From Shewanella benthica KT99 (GTDB lineage Bacteria > Pseudomonadota > Gammaproteobacteria > Enterobacterales > Shewanellaceae), in contig NZ_ABIC01000008.1 of the NCBI RefSeq assembly GCF_000172075.1, positions 82,306 to 146,305 of the forward strand: DNA of 64,000 nt, in the 5' to 3' direction. Position numbers and translations under genes: made by a program. Positions 17,708 through 28,005 of this stretch are shown piece after piece (within the stretch, counting starts at the first letter, position 1; each line of letters begins with the position of its first letter). The notes under the pieces were generated by a model. That model was not told the origin of the DNA, made no database searches, and saw only the letters and a program-made list of their open reading frames with translations.

Positions 17708-18963
17708 CGTAATGCCTCCTTATGTTGGGTGATCATTTTCAAAAAATGTAACCGCTCTTCTTCACCGAGTATCATCGCTTGCTTACCCACAGCCGTTTTA
17801 TAAGTGCTTGCAAACCAACTAGATATCTCATTGAGCAAGGTGTCTAACCATTCATCCGTGTTTTCACGTTGTTCGGTAAAATCATGATGTAACCATATTT
17901 TTTGCGCGCGACTCAGTTGTGATGACTCACTGTTATATTGCAACTCAGAAATACTGCGAATGGCCCACATTTTGGCAATGACTTTATCCATGACTTCGTG
18001 AATACGCGCATCGCGGCTATTGCGTAATTGTTTATTGTTTTTATAATCAATTTTAAAGATGCGGTGCAGCGCTTGAAACACATCCTTGTATTCATAAGGT
18101 CGAAACGATTCGCTAAAAAAATTACTGCGCGGAAAGTGAAGAGTGCGTTTTTCTATTTGTGGTGGTAGTGATGACAACAGATGTGCTTTACCGCCATTTT
18201 GATTATTCAGTACGCTGATATTTTGTGGTTTAGTTCCACCGTACCCTATGGTAGTTAAGCCATAAATTTCAGCAAAGCCCTGCGCGCTATATTCGTTTTT
18301 CTTTTTTAAATCACGCAATACTTTAACTTCATCAGAAAATCTCAAGGTGTCAATACGCTTTCTTAATTGATAAAGCATGCCTGAGTTCGTCAATATTGAC
18401 AGTTGGTGGTAATCATCATCGACAGGAAAATACACTTGTTTGATTTTAGAGCTGGTAACATTTTCACTGCCACTTTCCGCCATCGCGACAAAGCCTGCTT
18501 TTAATTCCAAATAAGTAACGTCTTTTAGCGTCAATAACTGCGTAGCCAGTTCTGAATCATGTTGAATATGCGTGAGCAGTTGCTGGCCATCAGTCATTTC
18601 TAAGGTTAAAAATTTATACACATCCAGTGCCGCAGCGTTACCCAATGCATCGGTATCAACAACGACATTACCGCTGCGTAAAAATCCATCTGTCGCACGT
18701 TCTGCCTTAGCGATAACCGAACTAACGTAGCCATTTTTATTTTTTCGAGCACTCGGATGACTAAACGTACAAGGGTGCGTCGCCATTGAGATCTGACCTG
18801 CTCTTTTCGCCGCTTTGGGTAGCCAAATTGATAGCGAGAATGCCGCTTCACATTGTTGTTGTGCTTCTCGAGTTTGAGCTTCATCCATCGAAGCTTTTAG
18901 GTTTTTCTTTAACCAGGCTTCTTTTCGTTCGGCAAAGAAGCTAGTAATTGCAGGATCTAACAT
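17704..18963 (-). CDS. csy1: Csy1 (Cas8f), large subunit
   Basis: 419 residues, slightly shorter than the about 430 of Pseudomonas Csy1. FFAERKEAWLKK is at the N-terminus, ATHPCTFSHPSARK near residue 60, IGYGGTKPQNISVLNNQNGGKAHLLSSLPP near residue 240 and FFSESFRPYEYKDVF after it; these are the conserved Csy1 blocks. The GGTKPQNIS region belongs to the part that reads the PAM in family structures. It overlaps the cas3 gene by seven bases. Confidence 0.95.
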   Translation of the reverse strand: MLDPAITSFFAERKEAWLKKNLKASMDEAQTREAQQQCEAAFSLSIWLPKAAKRAGQISMATHPCTFSHPSARKNKNGYVSSVIAKAERATDGFLRSGNVVVDTDALGNAAALDVYKFLTLEMTDGQQLLTHIQHDSELATQLLTLKDVTYLELKAGFVAMAESGSENVTSSKIKQVYFPVDDDYHQLSILTNSGMLYQLRKRIDTLRFSDEVKVLRDLKKKNEYSAQGFAEIYGLTTIGYGGTKPQNISVLNNQNGGKAHLLSSLPPQIEKRTLHFPRSNFFSESFRPYEYKDVFQALHRIFKIDYKNNKQLRNSRDARIHEVMDKVIAKMWAIRSISELQYNSESSQLSRAQKIWLHHDFTEQRENTDEWLDTLLNEISSWFASTYKTAVGKQAMILGEEERLHFLKMITQHKEALR

Positions 18964-21900
18964 TGCTTTCTCCCTATTTTCACTAATCCAAATTGATCAC
19001 TGTATTGGTATTTATCACCGTCTCTGACAACAAAACTTAATTCGCCATAACGCAGTGACACTTGCCGTCTTGTCGGTAGCACATCTTCGTCAATGTGTGC
19101 ATCTAATACATCAACATAATCGCGTACTAGCCATAAATTATTGCGCTCACTTATCGATAAATTCACCTGGGTTATCTGCAATATATTCTCGATATTAATT
19201 AAGTTACCTGCGATATCTGTAACCCGTAAACCTTGTTCGTCTTTTTGGGTGAAATAACAATCTTCATCATCGCTATTTACCACTAAAAATATTTTGTTAC
19301 TGGGCTCGCTTTGCCTAAACCCATGCAGCAGTTGCGGAAGTGCAGTTAAAAACCACGTTGAATCGAGATAACCTTGCAGTGTTTCTGGGCCGAGTTGGGC
19401 GTATTGGGTAAGTAATGTGCCGATAGCACGATGTTCAATACCCGCTAAATGCTGGCCTTGTGATTTATCTAACTGAGTAATGCGCGGAATCGCATTGATG
19501 CCGTTTTCAAGCGTCGTAAGGTTGATGATTTTACTCAGATCATGGGTTAGCATTGGCTTAGTTTCATAGCCAGGTCGGGTAAAATAAACACTGCCTTGTT
19601 TGTCGCCTTCTATATATGCTTTGTAGTTATATTGCATTAAGCCAATGTTAGCTTGAGTCACTTCGCCTTCGCGATGACGGCGAACACGTCCTGCTAATTG
19701 CACAATAGAGCGATAAGACGACGGTTCCACCACTGCCCAGTCAAAATCATGATCGCGCCCGACTTCCTCAACAGGGGTGGCAACCAGAATAAAAATAACC
19801 TGTTTGGCGTTACTGTTATCAAGGTGTCCACGAATAATGCCATTGCTAAAAGCCTTCGCCGCTTCGCCTACCTTTTCTTTGCGCTTTAACACTTGGTCAA
19901 GATGCCGTTCTTGTTCATGACGTAATAACAAAACCTGCTGGCTATGGTAAGCCATGACCTTGACTTCGGTATCAGCTGGAAATGCGGTTTTTAATAAATA
20001 ACGGGTTAACTCAACACAAGGTGAAATATTGGCAACACGGACAACACCAAATGACACCTGTTTATTCGTCATCACGTCCACAGTATGATGGTGTTGATGT
20101 TTGACTAAAACCGCGTCTTTAATATGCTGAAAGTAAGCCTCTTGCTTGCTGATTTCATCAGCCGATTTAGTGTTAGCCTTATTGACTTCGCAAGCCACAA
20201 TATGGCCTTTACGTCTCGCGGGTTGATTGGTTAGCAATTTGATACGTTTATCAATAAAGGCATCGTGAAACGATTTATATTGCGCTATGGCGGTGTCACT
20301 ATCGCTAGATTTTACGGTTTCAACCTGAGTAAAAGACTCGTCAATCCAAGCGCAACCTATAATGGCTTGTGACTCGGTGCGCGATCGGCAATACAACTGC
20401 CAGCCTTTTTTATAGGCATTAAAATAGCCTTCAGCCAAGCTTGGGGGAATGGTGGCTGAAGAGATCATCACCTTACGTCCTAACATGCCCGCAAGATGAA
20501 TGAGTCGCCCGATGGCAATGAGATCTGAACCGGTAAAATCATCAATTTCATCAATCACCAGATCAGACGACATCAAGCGTAATGACGGTAAAATGTAACG
20601 ACCACCCCGCTTGGTTTCTGTTGCTGCCATGATGTGATCAATGGTGCAAGCTAAAACTGGGGCATAAAGAAACTGCTTATCTTTATTTTTAGTCAGTACT
20701 GTCGTTAGCCCACTTTCAGGAATATCACAGTCATAATCAATAAACTCATCCAGTAACGACTCTGCAGATTCAGAACCCACGGCTTCCGCTGTCAACTCTT
20801 CCTCTTCTGCTACACGTTTATTATGTAAATCGGCCACAGTTTTAGAACCAATTAACACGGCCAGTTGACTTTTATCTAGCCCGATACGTTGTCGATATTC
20901 ATCACCTGTCTGCAAGGTTAATGTGCGCAATCCAAGCGCCAGAATGTAGCGCAAACTTTTCTGATCTGCCGATAATGCCCGCATCACTTTAGCGTTGGCA
21001 AAGGTTTTACCACAGCCGGTACTCGCCATGTTGACCGCAAAAAAACCAAACTTTTGCTTAGACTGCTGTTGTCGCCAATCCGTTATGCTGTCCACCGCTT
21101 TATCCTGCCATTTGAAATTGCTGTCCGTGCTTTTCTTTCTTAGTGCTTGAATATCTTGGGCTAGCGGCGGTTCTGACTCGAAAGCAGGTAATAGATGCGC
21201 GGTATCCAGTGCCACTTTAGCGACGCCCACCAAATGCTCATCTAATTTCTGCTTAAACTGATTGGTGTCTCTGTCGGTATTAGCAAATAGACCTGTGGTA
21301 TCTTGCCAACCCTTTGCAGCATCTTGAGATGAATAGTTATGATCGCCCAACATTAAACACAAACGCGCATGATGTAATACCAAACGATAGCTGCCGTCGG
21401 CGATCGCCTCTTTAATCAATGGCAATTGCTGTTGTAATTGGCTAGCTCTGCGTTTAACTAACTTATTCCACTGTTTAGACTGGGTTAATAAACCTTTGGG
21501 GAATTCAAAGCATTGTTTAACCCGGGATTGGTATTCAGCTTCATCTTGGCGATTTTCATAGCCCCATTGTTTACTTATTTCTCCCAACAAGCCGTCTATT
21601 TGGGAGAAATACTCACCGTTATATTTACTTCTTACTTCTTTTTTATCCCAAGAATATAAGGGTAATCTATGGTGCGAAACGATCAACCAAGCGATGAGTT
21701 TGGCAGCATCAGGCAGTCCTTGCAGAGGGTTACCTATATTTTCTCCAGCAACCGCTTTAATTCGTTGCTCGTCCAACTCCCCCATAATCAGCACCTTGAG
21801 CCAGTCTTCATCGCCAGCATCACTCGAACGAACCAGTGCATTAAGCAATAAACAAGATATCCATTCATGTCGGATAGGATCGCCTTTAAATTTACTTTTA

Positions 21901-22319
21901 CTGTTTGGGCTGAGCTTATTTTGAAATAGTCGTGATGCTTTGCCCCAATCATGTAACAGCGCAGCAAGTCCGGTGAGCGATTTTATCAGTGGCAGATACT
22001 TCCAATCATTTTCTATTTCCATATTTAACAAATTTCGCTTGGTACTATTCACTGGCACTAATCCCTGCTCATTAAATTTGCTCTTATTGCCCACTACCCA
22101 TATAAACTGGCTGCGGGAACGACTGCGGATCCAATGGCAACTCACGGCGGTACTTTTACTGGCAGTCTTTCGCAGCATCTTTTTAACCGTAAGTAAGCCG
22201 TCTTCGGTTATTATTGTTTGCCACGTATTGTCACCAATGCGATTTGCAAAGGCATCTAACACCCGCCGCGTTTTCTTTAAGGCGTTCTTTTCGCATTGAC
22301 TAACAAAGGTCACCATCAT
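18957..22319 (-). CDS. cas3f: Cas2-Cas3 fusion, effector nuclease-helicase of type I-F
   Basis: 1120 residues, as expected for I-F Cas2-3. Residues 1-95 are the Cas2-like domain (MVTFVSQCEKNALKKTRRVLDAF). An HD nuclease follows with LLHDWGK at about 122-128. Helicase motifs are ASTGCGKT near residue 430 and the DEID box near residue 591, followed by MISSATIPP, and VATPVEEVGRDHDFDWAVVEP and QLAGRVRRH in the second RecA-like domain. It degrades DNA marked by the Csy complex and, through Cas2, works with Cas1 in spacer uptake. Two start ATGs lie back to back (22319, 22316) overlapping the cas1 stop. Confidence 0.97.
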   Translation of the reverse strand: MMVTFVSQCEKNALKKTRRVLDAFANRIGDNTWQTIITEDGLLTVKKMLRKTASKSTAVSCHWIRSRSRSQFIWVVGNKSKFNEQGLVPVNSTKRNLLNMEIENDWKYLPLIKSLTGLAALLHDWGKASRLFQNKLSPNSKSKFKGDPIRHEWISCLLLNALVRSSDAGDEDWLKVLIMGELDEQRIKAVAGENIGNPLQGLPDAAKLIAWLIVSHHRLPLYSWDKKEVRSKYNGEYFSQIDGLLGEISKQWGYENRQDEAEYQSRVKQCFEFPKGLLTQSKQWNKLVKRRASQLQQQLPLIKEAIADGSYRLVLHHARLCLMLGDHNYSSQDAAKGWQDTTGLFANTDRDTNQFKQKLDEHLVGVAKVALDTAHLLPAFESEPPLAQDIQALRKKSTDSNFKWQDKAVDSITDWRQQQSKQKFGFFAVNMASTGCGKTFANAKVMRALSADQKSLRYILALGLRTLTLQTGDEYRQRIGLDKSQLAVLIGSKTVADLHNKRVAEEEELTAEAVGSESAESLLDEFIDYDCDIPESGLTTVLTKNKDKQFLYAPVLACTIDHIMAATETKRGGRYILPSLRLMSSDLVIDEIDDFTGSDLIAIGRLIHLAGMLGRKVMISSATIPPSLAEGYFNAYKKGWQLYCRSRTESQAIIGCAWIDESFTQVETVKSSDSDTAIAQYKSFHDAFIDKRIKLLTNQPARRKGHIVACEVNKANTKSADEISKQEAYFQHIKDAVLVKHQHHHTVDVMTNKQVSFGVVRVANISPCVELTRYLLKTAFPADTEVKVMAYHSQQVLLLRHEQERHLDQVLKRKEKVGEAAKAFSNGIIRGHLDNSNAKQVIFILVATPVEEVGRDHDFDWAVVEPSSYRSIVQLAGRVRRHREGEVTQANIGLMQYNYKAYIEGDKQGSVYFTRPGYETKPMLTHDLSKIINLTTLENGINAIPRITQLDKSQGQHLAGIEHRAIGTLLTQYAQLGPETLQGYLDSTWFLTALPQLLHGFRQSEPSNKIFLVVNSDDEDCYFTQKDEQGLRVTDIAGNLINIENILQITQVNLSISERNNLWLVRDYVDVLDAHIDEDVLPTRRQVSLRYGELSFVVRDGDKYQYSDQFGLVKIGRKQC

Positions 22320-23287
22320 TGTGATTGGCCCTCTGTTTCATCATGCCCCTGCAATGCTACTTTCTTAACTTGTTCAAACATAAAATCCAATGCTTTGTGG
22401 TCGGTAAAGGCTTGTAAAATCTGAGTACGAAACTCTTGTTCGGTGAGGTTTTCTTTGGCGCAAATAAAAGCCCAAGGTAAGACGATAGCGTCTTTGATCA
22501 AATCGGCAATATCAAACACCAGCGCCCCGCGTCGGGTTTTGCCATGCATCACTGCAAAACCGTGCGGTATGCCTAATACCCATAGGGTGGTTGCCGCTAA
22601 CCCATAAGCCAGATAATTACCGTGATTGAGAAAGTCGTTTGCCTTGTCGGTAGACTGATGCTGGCGTTTAAAGTCTGACGTGTTCGTGACATTGGCGGCA
22701 AATTTGTAGAGCTGCTTGGTGAGCTGCGCTTCGGTTAACAATAGATCGGACGGCTTAGTGGCGGTGACCATGCGTTCATCAAAACGCTGTAATGCAGCTT
22801 CAATATTGCTATCGTTAGTAGTAAAACCTTCTAATTTAAGATCCCTGTCTTTACCCCAAACATGATGTAAAAATTCAATCCGTGCTTGTTGAAATTGTTT
22901 AGCCGCATCGAGTCGTTTATTGTCGTCAAACCAAAAACTCATCCAGCCTTGTAAGTACTCCGTAGGGCGATATTCACTTTGTGGGGTAAACCATTCAATG
23001 GCATTACCCATGTATAACGGTGTTCCTCCTCCACCAGAAAAACCGACCAATACGCCAGCTTGTGCCAACATTCTTATCGCGGCCTGGGTGATCGACGTAC
23101 CATTCCCCAGCAACAGAACCGTGGTATTGGCAATGGGAATATTGAAGTATTGGTTTTCCTTCTTTGCCTCTGTCAGATACAACACCCGACCGTCTTTTTG
23201 CATCACTCGGCAATATTCGAGGTAATAGATGTTGGCACGCTTAGAATGCAATATTGCTTTGAGATCTGATGGTGAAAAGTTATCCAT
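22316..23287 (-). CDS. cas1: Cas1 integrase, type I-F
   Basis: 323 residues. The metal-binding triad is visible: Glu186 in LLTEAQLTKQLYK, His248 in FAVMHGKTRRGALVFD, and the acidic pair Asp259/Asp262 in FDIADLIKD. SKRANIYYLEYCRVMQKDGRVLYLTE at residues 15-40 is the I-F N-terminal signature. It is first in the cas operon, so the order is cas1, cas2-3, csy1, csy2, csy3, cas6f, array, the canonical I-F order with all genes intact. Confidence 0.97.
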   Translation of the reverse strand: MDNFSPSDLKAILHSKRANIYYLEYCRVMQKDGRVLYLTEAKKENQYFNIPIANTTVLLLGNGTSITQAAIRMLAQAGVLVGFSGGGGTPLYMGNAIEWFTPQSEYRPTEYLQGWMSFWFDDNKRLDAAKQFQQARIEFLHHVWGKDRDLKLEGFTTNDSNIEAALQRFDERMVTATKPSDLLLTEAQLTKQLYKFAANVTNTSDFKRQHQSTDKANDFLNHGNYLAYGLAATTLWVLGIPHGFAVMHGKTRRGALVFDIADLIKDAIVLPWAFICAKENLTEQEFRTQILQAFTDHKALDFMFEQVKKVALQGHDETEGQSQ

Positions 23288-24005
23288 TTTGTCAGCCCTG
23301 TATTGTATTGATTGGTGAATTAGGCAGATACTCTGCGAGTGGGCAGGGCAAGATGGCTGATTTGAGAGGTAATTGGCGAATATTCAGGAATTTTCTTTGT
23401 CGTAAGTTGTTTGTCACCATACCCGTCCTTAGGTTGATTGTAGAGCGTCAGACATCAGGAGATGTGATAACTCTATGCTTTTATTGATAACTTAAAGTTT
23501 AACAAGATCACATTACATGAAATTTATTGTGAACACTAGACAGTGTTTCAGCGCGTACCGTAATGAAATCGAGTTTATAGAAAGCAAAATTCTGCTACCT
23601 GAGGTACACCTTTATCACCATTAATAAACTCGCGGGCATCTGTTACTTTGAAAAACTTCACCTTTAAAAAGCTGATCACAGCTCTATCTTCGGGATCTCT
23701 TGCGCTTGCTCAATAAAGTCCATAATTCTAGACTTTTATTAGCAAAGTGGAATTACAGATCATAAAGTACATAAAGTTAGACTTTATTAAACTTGAAGGG
23801 GGTTCATTTGCTAGAAGATGCGATAAAGGCCGTCGATGAACTTTTTATCGAGTTTTAACCGTTTTTCTTACTATCCTGACACTGGGTCACAGTGACTCGC
23901 TTTCATTGGAACACCTAATGGAACATCTATAGAAAGATGCACAACACAAACCAATTAAAATCAATTAGTTAAATCATAAAGCAGAGCCCAGCCCCACCAA
24001 TCAAT
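23288..24005. other. Intergenic region with cas promoter and decayed operon remnant
   Basis: No intact gene. The first 200 bases upstream of cas1 should hold the cas promoter. Between 23570 and 23870 there are operator-like repeats: a perfect ATAAAGT-tag-ACTTTAT at 23771-23787 and an imperfect AATAAAGTC/GACTTTTATT pair at 23712-23740. Minus-strand fragments MDFIEQAQEIPKIEL-stop and a following open stretch ending VPQVAEFCFL-stop, and a plus-strand fragment after GAAGGGGG (LLEDAIKAVDELFIEF-stop at about 23809), look like pieces of small genes flanking an operator. A dead toxin-antitoxin operon is one reading, weakly supported. Confidence 0.3.
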
Positions 24006-24045
24006 AAAAAAGCCCCGACACTTTCGTGTCGAGGCTTTTACTCTT
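24006..24045 (-). terminator. Rho-independent terminator of the tsx-like gene
   Basis: On the minus strand, AGCCTCGACAC-GAAA-GTGTCGGGGCT followed by TTTTTT: an eleven-pair stem (two G-U or mismatch positions), GAAA tetraloop and U-run, 30 bases after the stop of the porin gene. The opposite strand also ends in TTTT, so it may act in both directions. Confidence 0.85.
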
Positions 24046-24075
24046 GCTGTATTCAGCTCTGCGTTAAATTAACAC

Positions 24076-24852
24076 TTACAGGTGGTACTGAATAAGGAGC
24101 GAGAAGGCACTTTGGTCAACGTCAAGACCGGGAATACCATTGGGTATGCCGTACTTATTCTTCCAGTAATCATATTCGACACCGACATAAAATTGGCCAC
24201 TTTTGCCATTGATCGCGGCGCCTAAGTCATACTTAAGTTGTGGATTAATGTGCAGCACCGACTCATAAGCGTCTTCAGACGGAGCAAATACCCAGTCAAT
24301 AAAGCCATCGAACACTATACCAGTGTCACCAAAATCAATCCTCCATGCCGGAGTTACCTGCCAACCATCACTGGCACCTGGTGCTACGAAAGGATTACTC
24401 AATTCGCTACGGTAATAGACATTCACATTCAGGTAGCTAAAACCAGGCACGGCCCAATCTGAACCTATCCCATAGAGAATGGTACTTGCCGCAGCATTTC
24501 CTTGTTCATATTGCAGTGCCAGAGACAGATCGGTTAAGGGGCCAAAACCTAGTTTGCTATCAAAAATCTTACTGGCACTAAAGCGAGTACCAATCTCACC
24601 ATAGTTAGCGTGATTACTATCACTTGGTGCATCATTGAAGTAAATAAAGTCTTGGAACGCGAACCAATCCCCGTATTTCCAACCACCGGCGGTTTCTAGC
24701 GTAATGGTGGTTTGCTCCGCAGGATCGACCTCAAAGCTATCACCGTAAAGGCCTGTCACACTGAAATCAGACCAATGAATTAAACTATCTGCACATGCTA
24801 TCGGGCTTGCTAGTAATGCCACCAATATCCATTTATTGTTCATATTCTTCAC
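24076..24852 (-). CDS. Tsx-like outer-membrane nucleoside channel
   Basis: 258 residues with a signal peptide (KWILVALLASPIACA, cleavage likely before DS at about residue 22). The mature part has alternating, aromatic-rich strands and ends SLLIQYHL, as in outer-membrane barrels. HWSDFSVTGLYGDSF at the start and EYDYWKNKYGI near the end match the nucleoside-specific Tsx channel family, which often lies with purine genes. It probably lets nucleosides and bases cross the outer membrane for the permeases encoded just upstream. It is the last gene of the minus-strand purine block and has its own terminator. Confidence 0.8.
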   Translation of the reverse strand: MKNMNNKWILVALLASPIACADSLIHWSDFSVTGLYGDSFEVDPAEQTTITLETAGGWKYGDWFAFQDFIYFNDAPSDSNHANYGEIGTRFSASKIFDSKLGFGPLTDLSLALQYEQGNAAASTILYGIGSDWAVPGFSYLNVNVYYRSELSNPFVAPGASDGWQVTPAWRIDFGDTGIVFDGFIDWVFAPSEDAYESVLHINPQLKYDLGAAINGKSGQFYVGVEYDYWKNKYGIPNGIPGLDVDQSAFSLLIQYHL

Positions 24853-24885
24853 CTATAATTAACAATTTTTATTTTTTTAAATCGT

Positions 24886-24925
24886 TAAACGAGTGTAAAG
24901 TGACTCGTTTATAATGACTCGTTTA
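24886..24925. repeat. Triple AAACGAGT/ACTCGTTT repeat upstream of the porin gene
   Basis: TAAACGAGT at 24886-24894 is followed by two copies of its exact complement, ACTCGTTTA, at 24903-24911 and 24917-24925, 14 bases apart. The first two form a perfect nine-pair hairpin with an eight-base loop. It lies between ghxQ and the porin gene, so it may be an operator or a weak attenuator. No U-run follows on the minus strand side next to the hairpin except the TTTTTTT further down at about 24872. Confidence 0.55.
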
Positions 24926-24939
24926 AAAACTGAGCAAGA

Positions 24940-26316
24940 TTAAATTGCCCAACCACCGAGATAAAAAGCAACGAGAGTAATGGCAATAAGCACAGTACCT
25001 AAGTTGAGCTTCTTCCACTCACCCGAGATCACCCGACCTATCACCAGCACTGAAAAGCCCAGCATGATTCCGGTAACAATATTACTGGTCAACACAATAA
25101 ACACGGCGCACATCAAACCAGATAATGCATCCACCGAATCCTTGAGATCTAACTTGCTAACATTAGACATCATCAAAAGTCCGACATACATCAAGGCTGG
25201 CGCTGTGGCATAAGCCGGAACCAGATAACTCAGCGGTGCCAAAAACAACATACAGATAAACAACACACCCACCACAGTGGCCGTTAAACCTGTCTTGCCG
25301 CCTGCGGCTGTACCCGCTGCTGACTCGATATAGACAGCAGCGGGTGCACCGCCGACCATGCCGGCAAATATACTGCTCACAGAGTCAGAAGTCAGCGCCT
25401 TACCCCCATTGATGATCTGTCCATTCTTATCCAACAGGTTAGCCTGACCGGCTACCGCACGAATGGTACCCGTAGCATCAAAGATAGCGGTCATCACCAA
25501 AGCAAATACCGTGGGCAAGATCATCGGGTTTAACGCACCCATGACATCCATAGTACCAATCAGGGAGTTCTCACCACCAAAGTCTGGCATGGCAAATAAG
25601 CCTTGATACACCACACTCGGATCGAAGATCAGGCCAAATATCGAGATTGTCACGATCACCAGTAAGATACCGCCTGGAACGCGGAGTTTCTCCAGCCCCA
25701 AGATGGCCCCAAGACCTATCACGGACATCAACACCGACAATGAAGTAATGTCACCTAACGCAATAGGTAAGCCTTCGTGGGGGTTTTTCATCACCAGTCC
25801 GACACTATTGGCGGCGATGAGCAGTAAAAACAGGCCAATGCCGATGCCGGTACCGTGAGCAATACCGAATGGAAGATTAGTTAAGATCCATTGACGAATG
25901 CCCGTCACGGTAATGCCGGTAAACACGACCCCCATAAGAAAGACTGCACCTAAGGCAACGGGAATACTGACCCCTTGACCCAAGACTAGGCTGAATGCCA
26001 GAAATGCCGTGAGTGAGATGGCACAACCAATAGCCATTGGCAGTTTTGCCCATAAGCCCATCAACAGCGAACCAAAAGCCGCTATCAAACAGGTAGCGAT
26101 AAATACTGCACCGGGATCAAACCCTGCGATGCCTAACATACTGGGCACCACGATGACCGAATAAACCATGGCCATGAAAGTGGTCACTCCAGCAATGACC
26201 TCTTGCCGGACTGTGCTCCCTCGCTCGGTTATCTCGAAATAATTGTCTAGGGTTCTCTTTGAGGCTAACTTATTTTTTTCTAATGATTCATTTCCAACTG
26301 TATTATTATCGGTCAT
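24940..26316 (-). CDS. ghxQ: NCS2/AzgA-type guanine-hypoxanthine permease
   Basis: I take the ATG at 26316 (MTDNNTVGN), which has AGGAAG seven bases upstream; the longer frame starts with TTG and has no such site. The 458-residue product has about 12 to 14 hydrophobic segments. [23 protein letters not shown] near the start and [24 protein letters not shown] in the middle are signatures of the AzgA-like purine permeases (GhxP/GhxQ, YgfQ in E. coli). It is a proton-coupled importer of guanine and hypoxanthine in that family. It follows guaD, as in the E. coli order xdhD-ygfO-guaD-ygfQ. The exact substrate cannot be read from sequence alone. Confidence 0.85.
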   Translation of the reverse strand: MTDNNTVGNESLEKNKLASKRTLDNYFEITERGSTVRQEVIAGVTTFMAMVYSVIVVPSMLGIAGFDPGAVFIATCLIAAFGSLLMGLWAKLPMAIGCAISLTAFLAFSLVLGQGVSIPVALGAVFLMGVVFTGITVTGIRQWILTNLPFGIAHGTGIGIGLFLLLIAANSVGLVMKNPHEGLPIALGDITSLSVLMSVIGLGAILGLEKLRVPGGILLVIVTISIFGLIFDPSVVYQGLFAMPDFGGENSLIGTMDVMGALNPMILPTVFALVMTAIFDATGTIRAVAGQANLLDKNGQIINGGKALTSDSVSSIFAGMVGGAPAAVYIESAAGTAAGGKTGLTATVVGVLFICMLFLAPLSYLVPAYATAPALMYVGLLMMSNVSKLDLKDSVDALSGLMCAVFIVLTSNIVTGIMLGFSVLVIGRVISGEWKKLNLGTVLIAITLVAFYLGGWAI

Positions 26317-26495
26317 ATCATTGCTTCCTATTTGCCACAAAGTATGTTCTTTGATAACATCATGCGAGTGTCTACTCAGACTTCAAGCAATGGCACCAGG
26401 GCATAAACCAACTGAGATGTAAGCTCTGGTTAGATGTTAAAATTAAAGTTCAATATGACTATTGAGCTTTTATTTTCAGCCCATACTTCCACATA

Positions 26496-26518
26496 TACTC
26501 GGCTGCAACAGCCGAGTA
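26496..26518. terminator. Strong hairpin after guaD
   Basis: TACTCGGCTG-CAA-CAGCCGAGTA is a perfect ten-pair stem with a three-base loop, 20 bases past the guaD stop. No U-run follows on the minus strand, so it could be an mRNA-stabilising or pausing hairpin between guaD and ghxQ rather than a full terminator. Confidence 0.5.
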
Positions 26519-26538
26519 TTCCAATTTTTGACTCGCGC

Positions 26539-27855
26539 TTAATTGCGTGCGTAAACTAATTTTCCATCGACATAGGTACGATAGATGCTGCGATCATCAC
26601 TTAAGGTAATGAGCACAAACAGCTCATCAGCAAGAGACTTAGAGTTGTCATATCTCAATTGCTGTAGAGGGGTCGCGCAGGGATCGATAACCACAAAATC
26701 GGCTTCCTTACCTATCTCAAAGTTACCGATCAGGTGATCTAAAGACAGCGACTTAGCGCCGCCTAATGTCGCCAGATAGAAGGCCTCGAATGCCGATAGA
26801 CGATAGTCCTGCAGTTGCATCACCTTGTAGGCTTCATTCAGGGTCTGCATCATGCTGAAGGTGGTGCCAGCACCAATATCTGTGCCTATGCCCACCTTGA
26901 CCTTACGCTTCCAGGCTTCTTGTAACTTAAACAGGCCGCTGCCAAGATATAGGTTTGATGTAGGGCAAAAAGACACCGCTGAATCTGTCTCATGCAGACA
27001 ATCCCACTCACAATCTTCAAGGTGAATACTGTGGGCAAATATACTCTTAGGTCCAGTCAGTCCATGATGATGATAAACATCTAAGTAGCTGGCACGCTCA
27101 GGAAACAGCTCTTTAACCCACTTGATTTCACCCTTATTTTCACACAGATGGGTGTGTATATAAGTGTCGGGGAATTCTTTCTTGAGTCTACCGGCGACAT
27201 CGAGTTGCTCTGGGGATGATGTCGGGGCAAAGCGTGGAGTAATGGCATAGAGCAGACGTCCGCGTTTGTGCCACCTCTCAATGAGTTCCTTGGTCTGGTT
27301 GTAGCTAGTCTCAGGCGTATCCAGCAGATAGTCAGGTGCATTTCGGTCCATCATCACCTTACCGGCTATCATACGCATGTTGATGTTTTCAGCCACTTCA
27401 AACAGTGAGTTGACTGACTCAGGATGCACGGTACAAAATACCATGGCGGTGGTTGTGCCATTGCGCAGCAGTTGCTTTACAAAGAACTCAGACATCTCTT
27501 TGGCATAGTCTTTGTCTTTGTAACGCGCCTCGGTGGGGAAAACATAGTTCTCCAGCCATTCGAGTAACTGCTCACCATAGGCACCCACCATCTCAGATTG
27601 TGGATAGTGAATATGGGTATCGATAAACCCGGGCATGACTATTTTCCCCGGATAACTGCGCACCCTGACATCGGCAGGGATCTTGTCTTTGCCCTCTTCC
27701 CAGGTGCCGATCCACTCTATGCGTCCATTGGCAACAAACATCAGACCATCTTCAATAAACCTTAGATTCTTCTCTATATCTGCTGGATCATCTACCACAC
27801 TCAAGATATCCAGGAAGGATGCTCTAATGACTTTTATTGTATGATTATATTCCAT
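26539..27855 (-). CDS. guaD: Guanine deaminase
   Basis: The frame opens with a TTG at 27885, but GAGG lies six bases before the ATG at 27855 (MEYNHTIKVI), so I use that; 438 residues, as in E. coli GuaD. Amidohydrolase motifs are PGFIDTHIHYPQ (metal site, about residue 75), THLCENKGE, FAHSIHL, SFCPTSNLYLGSG and GIGTDIGAGTTFSM. It hydrolyses guanine to xanthine and ammonia, feeding the xanthine-handling enzymes in the same block. It is flanked by two purine permeases. Confidence 0.95.
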   Translation of the reverse strand: MEYNHTIKVIRASFLDILSVVDDPADIEKNLRFIEDGLMFVANGRIEWIGTWEEGKDKIPADVRVRSYPGKIVMPGFIDTHIHYPQSEMVGAYGEQLLEWLENYVFPTEARYKDKDYAKEMSEFFVKQLLRNGTTTAMVFCTVHPESVNSLFEVAENINMRMIAGKVMMDRNAPDYLLDTPETSYNQTKELIERWHKRGRLLYAITPRFAPTSSPEQLDVAGRLKKEFPDTYIHTHLCENKGEIKWVKELFPERASYLDVYHHHGLTGPKSIFAHSIHLEDCEWDCLHETDSAVSFCPTSNLYLGSGLFKLQEAWKRKVKVGIGTDIGAGTTFSMMQTLNEAYKVMQLQDYRLSAFEAFYLATLGGAKSLSLDHLIGNFEIGKEADFVVIDPCATPLQQLRYDNSKSLADELFVLITLSDDRSIYRTYVDGKLVYARN

Positions 27856-28005
27856 CATAAACCTCAATTTATCTCTTATTATCAATATATTGCATTAAAA
27901 CGCAGACCAAGACTAGTAGCCTGATTTTATTGTTTACATCCAAAAAGTGGCAATACCTCTTATTACCACAGGTGTGATCTACGCATTTTTACTGGCATAA
28001 ATTCG

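Noticed and set aside
23269..23487. 72-residue plus-strand frame upstream of cas1
   Set aside because: Begins inside cas1 on the other strand, no family features; region better explained as the cas promoter area.
26345..26365. TTGAT-AAC-ATCA upstream of ghxQ as an FNR box
   Set aside because: Gap of three instead of four bases and no matching promoter element next to it.
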